Numbered from the stretch's first letter, positions 43,220 to 51,548 are shown. The stretch is DNA of 63,791 nt from Clostridium sp. CAG:354_28_25 (GCA_001915925.1 MNRL01000011.1:1-63791), one strand, 5' to 3'. The notes: generated by a model not told the origin, from the sequence alone. Program-made: numbers and translations.

Positions 43220-43672
43220 ATGGAATATTCAGATATTAAAAGATTATTAGATGATATGGGAAATTCTAAAGTTGATAGTTTAGATATCGAATTCCCAGAT
43301 GGAACAAAAATTAAAATGAAGAAAAACGAAGCTAAAATTATAGAAGCTATAGAACCAAGACCAGTACCAGCTGTAAAAGAAGTTACTTTACCAGCAGAAG
43401 CAAAAGAAGAACCAAAAGCAGTAGTAGCTACCGAAAATTACAAAGAAGTAAAATCACCAATGGTAGGAACTTTTTATAGCGCTCCATCACCAAAAGACGA
43501 ACCATATGTAAAAGTTGGTGACAAAGTAAAAAAAGGTGATGTACTTTGCGTAGTAGAAGCTATGAAATTAATGAACGAAATAGAATCAGAATTTGACGGA
43601 GAAATAGTAGAAATCTGCGTAAAAAATGAAGATATGGTAGAATATGGAACAACATTATTCAAAATAAAATAG
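43220..43672 (+). CDS. accB: Acetyl-CoA carboxylase biotin carboxyl carrier protein
   Basis: Carrier of the biotin cofactor in acetyl-CoA carboxylase. 150 aa: an N-terminal helical segment, a Pro/Ala/Glu-rich linker (about 46-75) and the biotinyl domain with VVEAMKLMNEIES, whose Lys116 is the biotinylation site. AGGGGGA precedes the ATG. The ligase is probably the birA product at 33535. Confidence 0.95.
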   Translation: MEYSDIKRLLDDMGNSKVDSLDIEFPDGTKIKMKKNEAKIIEAIEPRPVPAVKEVTLPAEAKEEPKAVVATENYKEVKSPMVGTFYSAPSPKDEPYVKVGDKVKKGDVLCVVEAMKLMNEIESEFDGEIVEICVKNEDMVEYGTTLFKIK

Positions 43673-43681
43673 GACTTTTGA

Positions 43682-43710
43682 TGAACTTTAAGAACCGTCT
43701 CTAAAGTTCA
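43682..43710. repeat. TGAACTTTA hairpin variant of the repeat family
   Basis: A perfect 9-bp stem TGAACTTTA/TAAAGTTCA encloses AGAACCGTCTC; in reverse the loop reads GAGACGGTTCT, close to the GGGACGGTTCC core of the main repeat. It lies inside the fab operon between accB and fabZ. Confidence 0.7.
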
Positions 43711-43735
43711 AAAATTAAAAAAAGGAGAAAAAATT

Positions 43736-44158
43736 ATGCTAAATATTAATGAAATAATGGAAATAATTCCACAAAGACCACCATTTTTAATGATAGACAG
43801 AGTAGAAGAGTTTGTGCCAGGAGAAAGTTGTGTGGCATATAAAAATGTATGTATAAATGAACCACACTTCCAAGGACATTTCCCTGGTAACCCAATAATG
43901 CCTGGAGTTCTTACAATAGAAGCTTTAGCACAAACAGGTGCGGTTGCAATTCTTTCTATGCCAGAAAACAAAGGTAAAAATGCGCTTTTTGGTGGTGTAG
44001 ATAAATTAAGATTTAAAAGACAAGTAATACCAGGAGATGTATTAAAACTAGAAGTTAAAATTATAAAAAGAAAAGGTCCAATAGGGGTTGGAGAAGCAAT
44101 AGCAACAGTAAATGGAGAAGTTGCTGTAAAAGGTGAACTTACATTTGCAATAGTATAA
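43736..44158 (+). CDS. fabZ: 3-hydroxyacyl-ACP dehydratase
   Basis: Dehydrates 3-hydroxyacyl-ACP. 140-aa hot-dog protein with the active-site motif HFQGHFPGNPIMPGVLTIEA (His48, Glu62). It starts IMEIIPQRPPFLMIDRV, as is typical. AAAGGAG precedes the ATG. It is co-oriented between accB and accC, with the hairpin 43682-43710 in the preceding gap. Confidence 0.96.
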   Translation: MLNINEIMEIIPQRPPFLMIDRVEEFVPGESCVAYKNVCINEPHFQGHFPGNPIMPGVLTIEALAQTGAVAILSMPENKGKNALFGGVDKLRFKRQVIPGDVLKLEVKIIKRKGPIGVGEAIATVNGEVAVKGELTFAIV

Positions 44159-44198
44159 TTGCGCTTAAGAATGAAGCAAGAAAGGATTTGAAATTGAT

Positions 44199-45542
44199 AT
44201 GTTAAAAAAGATATTAATTGCAAACAGAGGAGAAATAGCTGTAAGAATTATAAGAGCATGTAGAGAAATGGGAATAAAAACAGTTGCAGTATATTCAGAA
44301 GCTGATAAAACAGCATTACATACAAAACTTGCAGATGAAGCAATATGTATAGGACCTGCGCCTTCTGTAAAAAGTTATTTAAATGTAAAAGCAATAATAG
44401 AAGCAGCTTGCTTAACTGGTGCAGATAGTATTCATCCAGGTTTCGGATTTTTATCAGAAAATAGTAGCTTTGCAAAAATGTGTGACGAAATAGGTTTAAA
44501 ATTTATCGGACCAAAACCAGAAATAATCGAACTTATGGGAAATAAATCAAAAGCGAAAGAAACTATGAAAAATGCTGGAGTTCCAGTTGTTCCTGGTTCA
44601 GATGGACTAATATATACTATGCAAGAAGCAATAAATATATCAAACCAAATAGGATATCCAGTAATGCTTAAAGCGTCTGCTGGTGGAGGCGGAAAAGGCA
44701 TACGAGTTGCATACAACGAGGATGAACTAAAAAAAGCATATGAAGTCGTAAAGCAAGAAGCAGCTATATCTTTTAATGATGATAGCATTTACATAGAGAA
44801 ATTTATAGAAAATCCAAGACATATAGAAATTCAAGTAATGGCTGATGAACATGGTAATGCAGTACATTTAGGAGAAAGAGATTGTACTGTACAACGAAGA
44901 AACCAAAAAATGCTAGAAGAAACACCATCAGGAATAATAGATAGCAAATTAAGAGAAAAAATGGGTGCTGTAGCTGTTAAAGCTGTTAAAGAAGTTGGAT
45001 ACACAAATGTTGGAACAATAGAATTTTTAGTAGATAAAAATAAAGATTTCTATTTTATGGAAATGAATACAAGAATCCAAGTAGAACATCCAGTAACAGA
45101 GATGGTAACAGGATTAGACTTAATAAAAGAGCAAATTCGTATAGCTTCAGGTGAAAAAATGACATATAAACAAAAAGATATTACATTTATAGGACATAGT
45201 TTAGAAGCTAGAATAAATGCAGAAAATCCTGCTAAAAACTTTATGCCATGCCCAGGCTTAATAGAAGAATTACATCTTCCAGGTGGAAATGGTGTAAGAG
45301 TTGATACTGCTGTATATGCAGGATATAAAGTTCCTCAAAATTATGACTCTATGATTGCAAAAGTAATTGTGCATGGAAAAGACAGAAAAGAATCAATTGC
45401 TAAAATGAAAAGTGCATTATCAGAACTTGTAATTTCAGGAATAGAAACAAATACAGACTTCATATTAAAAATATTAGACAATGAGAAATTTAAAGCTAAT
45501 GATTATGATACATCATTTATAGAAAAAGAATTTGGAAAATAG
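44199..45542 (+). CDS. accC: Acetyl-CoA carboxylase, biotin carboxylase subunit
   Basis: ATP-dependent carboxylation of biotin on AccB. 447 aa with the ATP-grasp layout: KKILIANRGEIAVRIIRA start, MLKASAGGGGKGIR glycine-rich loop (about 156-169), HLGERDCTVQRRNQK, and the FYFMEMNTRIQVEHPVTEMVTG catalytic block. It ends the operon; accD and accA, which usually follow, are replaced by a terminator and an unrelated cassette. Confidence 0.96.
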   Translation: MLKKILIANRGEIAVRIIRACREMGIKTVAVYSEADKTALHTKLADEAICIGPAPSVKSYLNVKAIIEAACLTGADSIHPGFGFLSENSSFAKMCDEIGLKFIGPKPEIIELMGNKSKAKETMKNAGVPVVPGSDGLIYTMQEAINISNQIGYPVMLKASAGGGGKGIRVAYNEDELKKAYEVVKQEAAISFNDDSIYIEKFIENPRHIEIQVMADEHGNAVHLGERDCTVQRRNQKMLEETPSGIIDSKLREKMGAVAVKAVKEVGYTNVGTIEFLVDKNKDFYFMEMNTRIQVEHPVTEMVTGLDLIKEQIRIASGEKMTYKQKDITFIGHSLEARINAENPAKNFMPCPGLIEELHLPGGNGVRVDTAVYAGYKVPQNYDSMIAKVIVHGKDRKESIAKMKSALSELVISGIETNTDFILKILDNEKFKANDYDTSFIEKEFGK

Positions 45543-45574
45543 GGATCTGGTTTACTATTTTGATAAAAATATCG

Positions 45575-45617
45575 CACTTCTAAGAATTAGTATAAGCTAT
45601 TCTTAGAGGTGTTTTTA
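45575..45617 (+). terminator. Terminator of the fab/acc operon
   Basis: A 13-bp stem CACTTCTAAGAAT/ATTCTTAGAGGTG (one G-T pair) has an 11-nt loop and is followed by TTTTTATT. Confidence 0.85.
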
Positions 45618-45668
45618 TTATATGTAGAAAATTATAGCCAAGTAGAAGCACTAGTTTGGTAATTTAGA

Positions 45669-45697
45669 TTGAAAAAATAGCAAAGCAGTGGTATAAT
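45669..45697 (+). promoter_or_regulatory. Predicted promoter of the 45746 cassette
   Basis: A -35 TTGAAA (45669-45674) and a perfect -10 TATAAT (45692-45697) are spaced 17 nt apart. Confidence 0.75.
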
Positions 45698-45745
45698 TAT
45701 TATGTTTACTAACAACTGTGCACTAATAAAATAGGAGGCATGAAT

Positions 45746-46342
45746 ATGTCAAAAAGGTTAATTTGCTCAGAATCTTGGTTGCGGAACAAGATTCATGTAA
45801 AAGTCTATCTACCAGTTCCAGGTAGTATTGACAAATTGGAAGCTCCAGCAATGGGAAATTCACCGATGGAAAGAGACGAAAATATTATGAAGTTTGCAGA
45901 AGAAATGTGGTTTCCACAGTATTTTAGAGCTGTCAAACGAATAATAGATGTCTACGAAAGAAGTGAGATGCCATTACGTTATATTATAGGGCAGGAGATT
46001 GATATCTTTCCTATGATAGAGCGAGTTGGAATGTATTCAGTATTCAGTGGAAAGATTTCTATGGATAATGATAGTATGCTGGACATAAGTATCGTAGGTT
46101 CTGGAGCTCAGATTTTTGGACATGAAATGGGACATAAGCTTCTTTGCGTAAAAGAAAGCAACGAACTTCTTGAAAATGTACAAGAATATTTTGGAACTAC
46201 AGAAAAATGGGCACATGAAATAATCGCAGAACTAACCGGTGAAATAGTTGCCAATGATGATACCGCAGTTAAAATCTCCTTTATAGATGGAAGGACACAG
46301 GAGTTTTTTAAGCGCCAAATTTTAAAATTGGCGTGGCAATAA
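45746..46342 (+). CDS. Putative zinc metalloprotease-like protein (HEMGH) in a solitary cassette
   Basis: 198 aa, no signal peptide or membrane segment, so probably cytosolic. A HEXXH motif, HEMGH (H126-E127-H130), follows the hydrophobic IVGSGAQIFG strand. About 30 residues on is WAHEIIAELTGEIVANDD, which could supply the third (glutamate) ligand of a gluzincin. I do not recognise the family. The second ATG (45746) is chosen because AGGAGG lies 7 nt before it but only 1 nt before the first. Codon use is richer in GC than in neighbours; it has its own promoter and terminator. Confidence 0.68.
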   Translation: MSKRLICSESWLRNKIHVKVYLPVPGSIDKLEAPAMGNSPMERDENIMKFAEEMWFPQYFRAVKRIIDVYERSEMPLRYIIGQEIDIFPMIERVGMYSVFSGKISMDNDSMLDISIVGSGAQIFGHEMGHKLLCVKESNELLENVQEYFGTTEKWAHEIIAELTGEIVANDDTAVKISFIDGRTQEFFKRQILKLAWQ

Positions 46343-46361
46343 GTAAATAATAACTGAACTT

Positions 46362-46407
46362 AAATCCCAGTAAAAGGATAGTATCTTTTTACTGGGATTT
46401 GTCTGTT
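46362..46407 (+). terminator. Terminator of the 45746 cassette
   Basis: AAATCCCAGTAAAAG pairs with CTTTTTACTGGGATTT (one bulge) around an 8-nt loop, followed by GTCTGTTTAT. Confidence 0.8.
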
Positions 46408-46483
46408 TATAAAAATATGCATACTAATCTTGATAGATAGTATGTGTAAAATTAAGATTAAAAAAAGATTAATTTATTATAAA

Positions 46484-46547
46484 GAGGGAAAAAAGGAACA
46501 GTACAAAATCCTTAATTAAGGAAAGTCTCTTAATCCACCAATCCCTA
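46484..46547. repeat. Degenerate GGGACGTTCC-type repeat
   Basis: It contains GAGGGAAAAAAGGAACAGTAC, here in two overlapping halves, and ends in CCAATCCCTAT, the usual borders, but the centre has diverged. A separate inverted repeat CATACTA/TAGTATG lies just upstream at about 46420-46444. The gap 46343-46611 holds these, the cassette terminator and a promoter, but no gene. Confidence 0.45.
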
Positions 46548-46576
46548 TTGTCATATACAAAATTTTGGTATAGAAT
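46548..46576 (+). promoter_or_regulatory. Predicted promoter of the oxidoreductase-Nudix operon
   Basis: A -35 TTGTCA (46548-46553) and a -10 TAGAAT (46571-46576) are spaced 17 nt apart; the ATG at 46612 follows. Confidence 0.6.
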
Positions 46577-46611
46577 AAAACCGAAGAAAAACGGAAAAGG
46601 ATGTGATATGA

Positions 46612-48042
46612 ATGACACCTAGTTATGATACAATTGTTATAGGAATGGGACCAGGAGCAATATTTTTTGCATATGAGATGATTCAAAAAAATCAAAATAA
46701 AAAAATATTGTTAGTAGAACAAGGAAAACGAGTAGAAGATAGAAATTGCCCTATAGAAACAATAGGAAAATGTGTAAAATGCAAACCATTTTGTAATATT
46801 ACAAGCGGATTTTCTGGAGCAGGAGCTTTTTCAGATGGAAAATTATCTTTATATAATATAGAAGACGATGATTTTTATGTTGGAGGAGAACTGCATAAGT
46901 ATGTTGGAGTAGAAGAAACAAAGAAATTAATAGACTATACAGATCAAATATACTTAGATTTTGGAGCAGATCCAAAACTAGAAGGAACAAAGTATAAAAA
47001 CGAAATAAACGAGATAAAGAAAAAAGCCAAAAAAGAAGAAATAACATTAATAGATATTCCAATAAGACATCTAGGAACAGAAAAAGCACATGAGTTATAT
47101 AAAAAATTAGAAAAATATTTAGAAGAACATAATATAGATTTAATGTTCGAAACAGAAGTAAAAGATTTAATGATAGAAAACAATGAAGCAAAAGGAATTA
47201 TTGCACATAATGTAAAAGAAAATATAGAAGAAAAAATATATGGAAAAAACATAATAATAGCAGTAGGAAGAAAAGGTGCAAATTGGCTAGTAGACATGTG
47301 TAATACTCATAACATCAAAACAGAAGCTGGAGTAGTAGATATAGGTGTAAGATATGAACTTTCAGATGAGGTAATGAAGGATATAAATACATATATGTAT
47401 GAAGGAAAATTCATAGGTTATCCAGGACCATTTAAAGATAAAGTAAGAACATTTTGTCAAAATCCAAGTGGATTTGTTTCATCAGAAGTATATGATGAAG
47501 GAATAAACTTAGTTAATGGACATTCATATAAAGACAAGAAAAGCACACATACAAATTTAGCAATACTAGTATCACATCATTTTAATTATCCATTTGATAA
47601 ACCAATAGAATATGGAAGAAATATAGCTAAAAATATAAATGAATTAGGAAATGGAAACATTGTAGTTCAAAGATTAGGAGATATTTATAGAGGAAAAAGG
47701 ACTTGGGATGAAGAATTACAAAATAATAAAATTAAGCCAACATTAAAATCAGCAGTTGCAGGAGATATAACATTTGCACTTGGATATAGAACTATGACAG
47801 ACATTCTTCAATTTATAAGAAGTATGGACAAAATAGTAGAAGGATTTGCAAATCCAGAAAATCTATTATATGCACCGGAAATAAAATTCTATAGTAATAA
47901 AGTAGTAATAGATCATAATTTTGAAACAAGTGTAAAAGGCTTGTATTCTATAGGAGATGGTGGAGGAATGACAAGAGGATTAATGATGGCATCAGCTTCT
48001 GGAGTACAAATGGCAAGGAATTTAATAAATAAAGGAGTATAA
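46612..48042 (+). CDS. FAD-dependent NAD(P)-type oxidoreductase (COG2509-like)
   Basis: 476-aa flavoprotein. The N-terminal dinucleotide-binding motif is IVIGMGPGAIFFAYEM (about 7-22), followed by EQGKRVEDRNCP and a cysteine cluster GKCVKCKPFCNITSGFSGAGAFSDGKL (about 51-77) characteristic of this uncharacterised dehydrogenase family. A second FAD-contact block, IIIAVGRKGANWL, is near 215-227, and SIGDGGGMTRGLMMASASG is near the C-terminus. The substrate is unknown. The ATG has AAGGATGTGA upstream. It ends 1 nt before the Nudix gene, the start of a five-gene run. Confidence 0.85.
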   Translation: MTPSYDTIVIGMGPGAIFFAYEMIQKNQNKKILLVEQGKRVEDRNCPIETIGKCVKCKPFCNITSGFSGAGAFSDGKLSLYNIEDDDFYVGGELHKYVGVEETKKLIDYTDQIYLDFGADPKLEGTKYKNEINEIKKKAKKEEITLIDIPIRHLGTEKAHELYKKLEKYLEEHNIDLMFETEVKDLMIENNEAKGIIAHNVKENIEEKIYGKNIIIAVGRKGANWLVDMCNTHNIKTEAGVVDIGVRYELSDEVMKDINTYMYEGKFIGYPGPFKDKVRTFCQNPSGFVSSEVYDEGINLVNGHSYKDKKSTHTNLAILVSHHFNYPFDKPIEYGRNIAKNINELGNGNIVVQRLGDIYRGKRTWDEELQNNKIKPTLKSAVAGDITFALGYRTMTDILQFIRSMDKIVEGFANPENLLYAPEIKFYSNKVVIDHNFETSVKGLYSIGDGGGMTRGLMMASASGVQMARNLINKGV

Positions 48043-48043
48043 T

Positions 48044-48490
48044 ATGCATATAAGTGTTAGAGGAATAGTAGAAAAAGATGATGGAATCATCTTAATACAT
48101 AGAATAAAACCAAGAGAAGATGGTACATTAAGAGATTATTTTGTTGTACCTGGCGGAAAGAAAGAAGAAGGGGAAAGCAATTTAGAAACATTAAATAGAG
48201 AAATAGAAGAAGAGCTAGGCATTACAGTAGATGTAAAAGAAAAATTAATAGAATATGATGACCAAGCTTATAATGATAGCATTCAAATATTTTACATATG
48301 TACACATAAAGACGGAATAATAGGAACAGGAAATGGCCCAGAAATGACTAATAAAAATGAATATAAAGGTACCTTCGAGCCAGTAGTTGTAAAATATGAA
48401 GATCTAAAAAATGTGAATTTAGTACCAGAAGCTATTAAAGACTTACTAGTAGAAAGATATGAGGAAATAAAAAATGAAAAGAAGTTATAG
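48044..48490 (+). CDS. Nudix hydrolase
   Basis: 148-aa nucleoside-diphosphate-X hydrolase. The Nudix box begins GGKKEEGESNLETLNREIEE (about 39-58) and continues LGI, a complete GX5EX7REUXEEXGU match. The substrate is unknown; sanitising oxidised or non-canonical nucleotides is plausible. The gene lies between the flavoprotein and the NDK-like gene, which it overlaps by 17 nt. AAAGGAG precedes the ATG. Confidence 0.9.
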   Translation: MHISVRGIVEKDDGIILIHRIKPREDGTLRDYFVVPGGKKEEGESNLETLNREIEEELGITVDVKEKLIEYDDQAYNDSIQIFYICTHKDGIIGTGNGPEMTNKNEYKGTFEPVVVKYEDLKNVNLVPEAIKDLLVERYEEIKNEKKL

Positions 48491-49164
48491 TTATTTTATA
48501 GTAAAACCAGATGGAATACGATATTTAGATGAAATATTAAATGATTTAGAGGGAAAATTTCAAGAAATAAAATATTATGCAGTAGATGATTTTGAAAGTC
48601 TAATTAAAAAACTATATCATAAACATTATGAAAATAAAGGGGAGCGGCTTTGCAAAATCATATGCTTCATATTTATATGGAATTAGAGAAATTTTTGGTA
48701 ATAAAGCATTATTAGTATTAGTAGGTGATAGAGAAAAAACATATGAAGAATTATCTAATGATATTTTTACAGAGAAAACATTAATAAGACAAAAATATGT
48801 TAATAACAATGTTGGCATAATTACAAATCTAGAAGATGAGCAAGTTAATTATGTAAGATATGTAGACAAAAGAGGAAAACTAAAGGAACCAAGAATTCTA
48901 AACGGGATAGGTAATATTAGAATAAATGATATGAATATTATACATTCACCAGATCCTGATGAAGCTACAACAAAAGAAGAACTACAAATTATAATAAATA
49001 GCGGAATTTTACAAGACAAAAATCTATTAACGCCAGACACTATTAAAAAAATAAGAGAATATGGAACATTTAATTTTTTTAATGATATGAAAAAAGATGA
49101 TTATCAAGGAAATATAGGACCAGATATATCTGGATTTATTAAATCAGAAATAGACGAAAGATAA
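48474..49164 (+). pseudogene. Nucleoside-diphosphate-kinase-like gene broken by a +1 frameshift
   Basis: The first frame (from ATG 48474) encodes SYFIVKPDGIRYLDEIL, the NDK start (IKPDGV), up to YHKHYENKG. The second frame continues SGFAKSYASYLYGIREIFGN, then RILNGIGNIRINDMNIIHSPDPDEA with the NDK active-site His, to a stop at 49164. Aligned with NDK (HYAEHKGKPF), the two parts join exactly at AAAGGGGAGCGG near 48637-48650; one G too many in the G-run explains it. It could be a sequencing indel, a decayed gene or a programmed +1 shift. Together about 229 aa, longer than the usual 140-150 aa, with an extra C-terminal region. Confidence 0.72.
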
Positions 49165-49183
49165 TATACAAGGGGGAAAAAGT

Positions 49184-50062
49184 ATGGAAGAAGAATTAGA
49201 AAATGGAATAGCTTTAATGGATGGAATATTACAAAATTGGGCAAATGAAAACAAAGGAAAGTATCATATATTCTTTCCGAAATGTACAAAAGAAAATGAC
49301 AAGGATGTTGTGTTATTCCCAATATTTGAAGAAAATAAAAATGGAACTTTAAACCTAAAAGTATGGGCAAAATACAATTTAGAAAATTATTCTTTGGAGG
49401 ATTATTTGGATGTAAAAAATAAAATTATATTATTTGATAAAAAATTAATAAATTATAAAAAGAAAAAATTTGCACAAAATGTAATTGCATTAATAGAAAT
49501 ATTTTATACAGCCCAAGAATTTATGGAACTTTCAGAAGATAGTATAGAATACATAGCAAATCAAGAATTGTTAGAAGAGAAAATTGATGAATATAAACAA
49601 AAATTTAAAACAATTCTTGCTGAAGAAGAACTAGCTATTGCATATGGAGTAAAAAAGAATGAGCCAGTAAAAACAGAAAAAGCGAAACTTCCAGTTACAA
49701 ATACACAGCCTATTGAAAATAAGAAAGAAGAAACAAAAGAAAAGAGAACAGTAAAAATACCAGATTTAACGATAAAAAAATTACAAGAAAGTATATCTAA
49801 GATAGACCATAAAAATAATTCAAAAGAAAAATACATGTTAAAACTTATGGAAGAAGTTGGCGAGCTTGCAAAGGTTGTAAATGAAGATGTACGAATGAAA
49901 GATAAAGAAATTAAAGGAACAATAGAAGAAGAATTACAAGATGTGTTATATTATATAACATGCTTAGCAAATATTTATGGAATAGACTTAGAAGAATGTA
50001 TATATTTAAAAGAAGAATTAAATTGTAAAAAATATAATAGGAAAAATATGTTTAAAGACTAA
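49184..50062 (+). CDS. MazG-domain protein with unknown N-terminal region
   Basis: 292 aa. The C-terminal 90 residues are a MazG-like NTP pyrophosphohydrolase: LKLMEEVGELAKVVNED (about 222-238) and EELQDVLYYITCLANIYG (about 250-267), carrying the EExxE...ExxD metal ligands. Residues 1-150 are an unrecognised domain rich in aromatic residues (YHIFFPKCTKEN, LKVWAKYNLENY). A charged linker (about 160-200) joins them. It follows the NDK-like gene by 19 nt, with AGGGGGA as ribosome site. Confidence 0.8.
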   Translation: MEEELENGIALMDGILQNWANENKGKYHIFFPKCTKENDKDVVLFPIFEENKNGTLNLKVWAKYNLENYSLEDYLDVKNKIILFDKKLINYKKKKFAQNVIALIEIFYTAQEFMELSEDSIEYIANQELLEEKIDEYKQKFKTILAEEELAIAYGVKKNEPVKTEKAKLPVTNTQPIENKKEETKEKRTVKIPDLTIKKLQESISKIDHKNNSKEKYMLKLMEEVGELAKVVNEDVRMKDKEIKGTIEEELQDVLYYITCLANIYGIDLEECIYLKEELNCKKYNRKNMFKD

Positions 50063-50078
50063 AATTAAGGAGTAATTA

Positions 50079-50702
50079 ATGAGCAAAGTTGCAAATATGT
50101 TAAATATGGTAAAAATTCTGGAAGATTGTAAAATACATACAATACAAGATTTAGCAAATGAATTAGAAGTATCTACAAGAATGATAAGGATATATAAGCA
50201 AGAATTAGAACAAGCAGGAATATATATTCAAGGCAAGCAAGGAATAAATGGTGGGTATATTTTAGATAATATGAAAAACACTATTGATATAGGGCTAACA
50301 GGAGAAGAAATATATCAGCTAAAAAATATGAAAAAGAATGAATTAGACGAAGCTATAATAGACAAGATTATTAAAGCATATATTACTAATGAACATAGAA
50401 AAGATAGTACTAAAAGCGAACAGTTAATGCCAGAATTTACAGAAATATATAAAGATTTTAGGCTAGCTATCAATAACAGAAATAAAATCTATATTGAGTT
50501 TAAATCTGTCAATTCAGGGATAACCAAAAGAATAATACATCCGGCAGAACTATTTACATATTTAAATAATTGGTATGTTGCAGCATTTTGCGAATTAAGG
50601 AATGAAATTAGACTATTCAAATTAAATGACATACTCTCATATAAAATATTAGACGAAAAATATGAAGAAGAAGTAAATTTAAAAATCTGGTCAAAAAATT
50701 AA
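50079..50702 (+). CDS. HTH-WYL transcriptional regulator
   Basis: 207 aa. An N-terminal winged helix-turn-helix (HTH_11 type: IQDLANELEVSTRMIRIYKQELEQAG, about 21-46) is followed by GKQGINGGYIL wing residues and a C-terminal WYL-like ligand domain (about 120-200) with NWYVAAFCELRNEIRLFKLNDI. WYL proteins often sense nucleotides or nucleic acids and regulate defence or DNA-damage genes. It is the last gene of the run starting at 46612 and lies 16 nt after the MazG gene. Confidence 0.87.
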   Translation: MSKVANMLNMVKILEDCKIHTIQDLANELEVSTRMIRIYKQELEQAGIYIQGKQGINGGYILDNMKNTIDIGLTGEEIYQLKNMKKNELDEAIIDKIIKAYITNEHRKDSTKSEQLMPEFTEIYKDFRLAINNRNKIYIEFKSVNSGITKRIIHPAELFTYLNNWYVAAFCELRNEIRLFKLNDILSYKILDEKYEEEVNLKIWSKN

Positions 50703-50717
50703 ACTGACAATTATATT

Positions 50718-50760
50718 TCCTCTTTTTGTGATAAAATAAAATCACAAAAGGAGGATTTTT
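50718..50760 (+). terminator. Strong terminator whose 3' arm is the ribosome site of the next gene
   Basis: A 15-bp stem pairs TCCTCTTTTTGTGAT with ATCACAAAAGGAGGA (one T-G pair) around an 8-nt loop. Five Ts and then the ATG at 50761 follow with no extra base. It ends the regulator transcript, yet the only Shine-Dalgarno sequence of the HAD gene is in the stem. Confidence 0.8.
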
Positions 50761-51459
50761 ATGTATAAAACAATAATATTTGATCTAGATGATACCTTAA
50801 ATGATGATACAAAAAATATGCAAGAAGCATTTAAAATACTAACAAAAGATAAATATAGTGACGAAGAATTTAAAAAATTTCAGACAATAGATAAGAATTA
50901 CTGGAAAGAAAGGGCTGCAGGAATAGTAAAAGATCCTAGAGAAGGGATGTCAAAAGCGGAAAAAGCAGAGTGGAATAGAGCACAAAGATTTTTAAGATAT
51001 TTTAAAGGAATTTCTTATGAAGAAGCGGTAAAAATGAATGAAATATATACAGAAGGACTAAAACGAAAAGTACAAGAAATAGAAGGAGCTAAGGAAATCA
51101 TAAAATATTTAAAAGATAAAAAATATAAGCTTATAATTGCAAGTAATGGACCAAGCACAGCAATACCATCAAAATTGAAGGGATTAGGAATAAATGAATA
51201 TATAGATGAAACCTTTGCAGCAGATGAATGTGGAAGTATGAAACCACACACATATTTTTATGAAGCTTTATTTAACAAAATAAATAACCATAATACGAAA
51301 GAAATGTTATATATAGGTGATGAGTTAGAAAAAGATATTAAAGGTGGAAACGAAGTAGGAATGGATACATGTTGGTTTAATATACGAAACGAGAATGCTA
51401 GTGTTTATAAGCCAACATATGAAATACATAAGTTAGAAGAATTAAAAAATATATTATAA
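50761..51459 (+). CDS. HAD superfamily hydrolase, YjjG-like nucleotidase
   Basis: 232-aa cytosolic phosphatase. Motif I IIFDLDDTLND (5-15), motif II IIASNG (about 122-127), the lysine of SMKPHTYFYEAL and motif IV YIGDELEKDIKGG (about 180-192) are complete; a helical cap lies at about 20-95. DDTL and cap length fit the YjjG-type pyrimidine 5'-nucleotidase group, implicated in removing non-canonical nucleotides. Its ribosome site AAAAGGAGGA is inside the preceding terminator stem. Confidence 0.85.
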   Translation: MYKTIIFDLDDTLNDDTKNMQEAFKILTKDKYSDEEFKKFQTIDKNYWKERAAGIVKDPREGMSKAEKAEWNRAQRFLRYFKGISYEEAVKMNEIYTEGLKRKVQEIEGAKEIIKYLKDKKYKLIIASNGPSTAIPSKLKGLGINEYIDETFAADECGSMKPHTYFYEALFNKINNHNTKEMLYIGDELEKDIKGGNEVGMDTCWFNIRNENASVYKPTYEIHKLEELKNIL

Positions 51460-51548
51460 AAAGGGAGATTTACTATATAGGTAGCTTAGTTTGAGGTTAT
51501 ATAAATATAGTAAAGTAAAAATTATTGTAAAGAAAGGAATGGAAAGTT

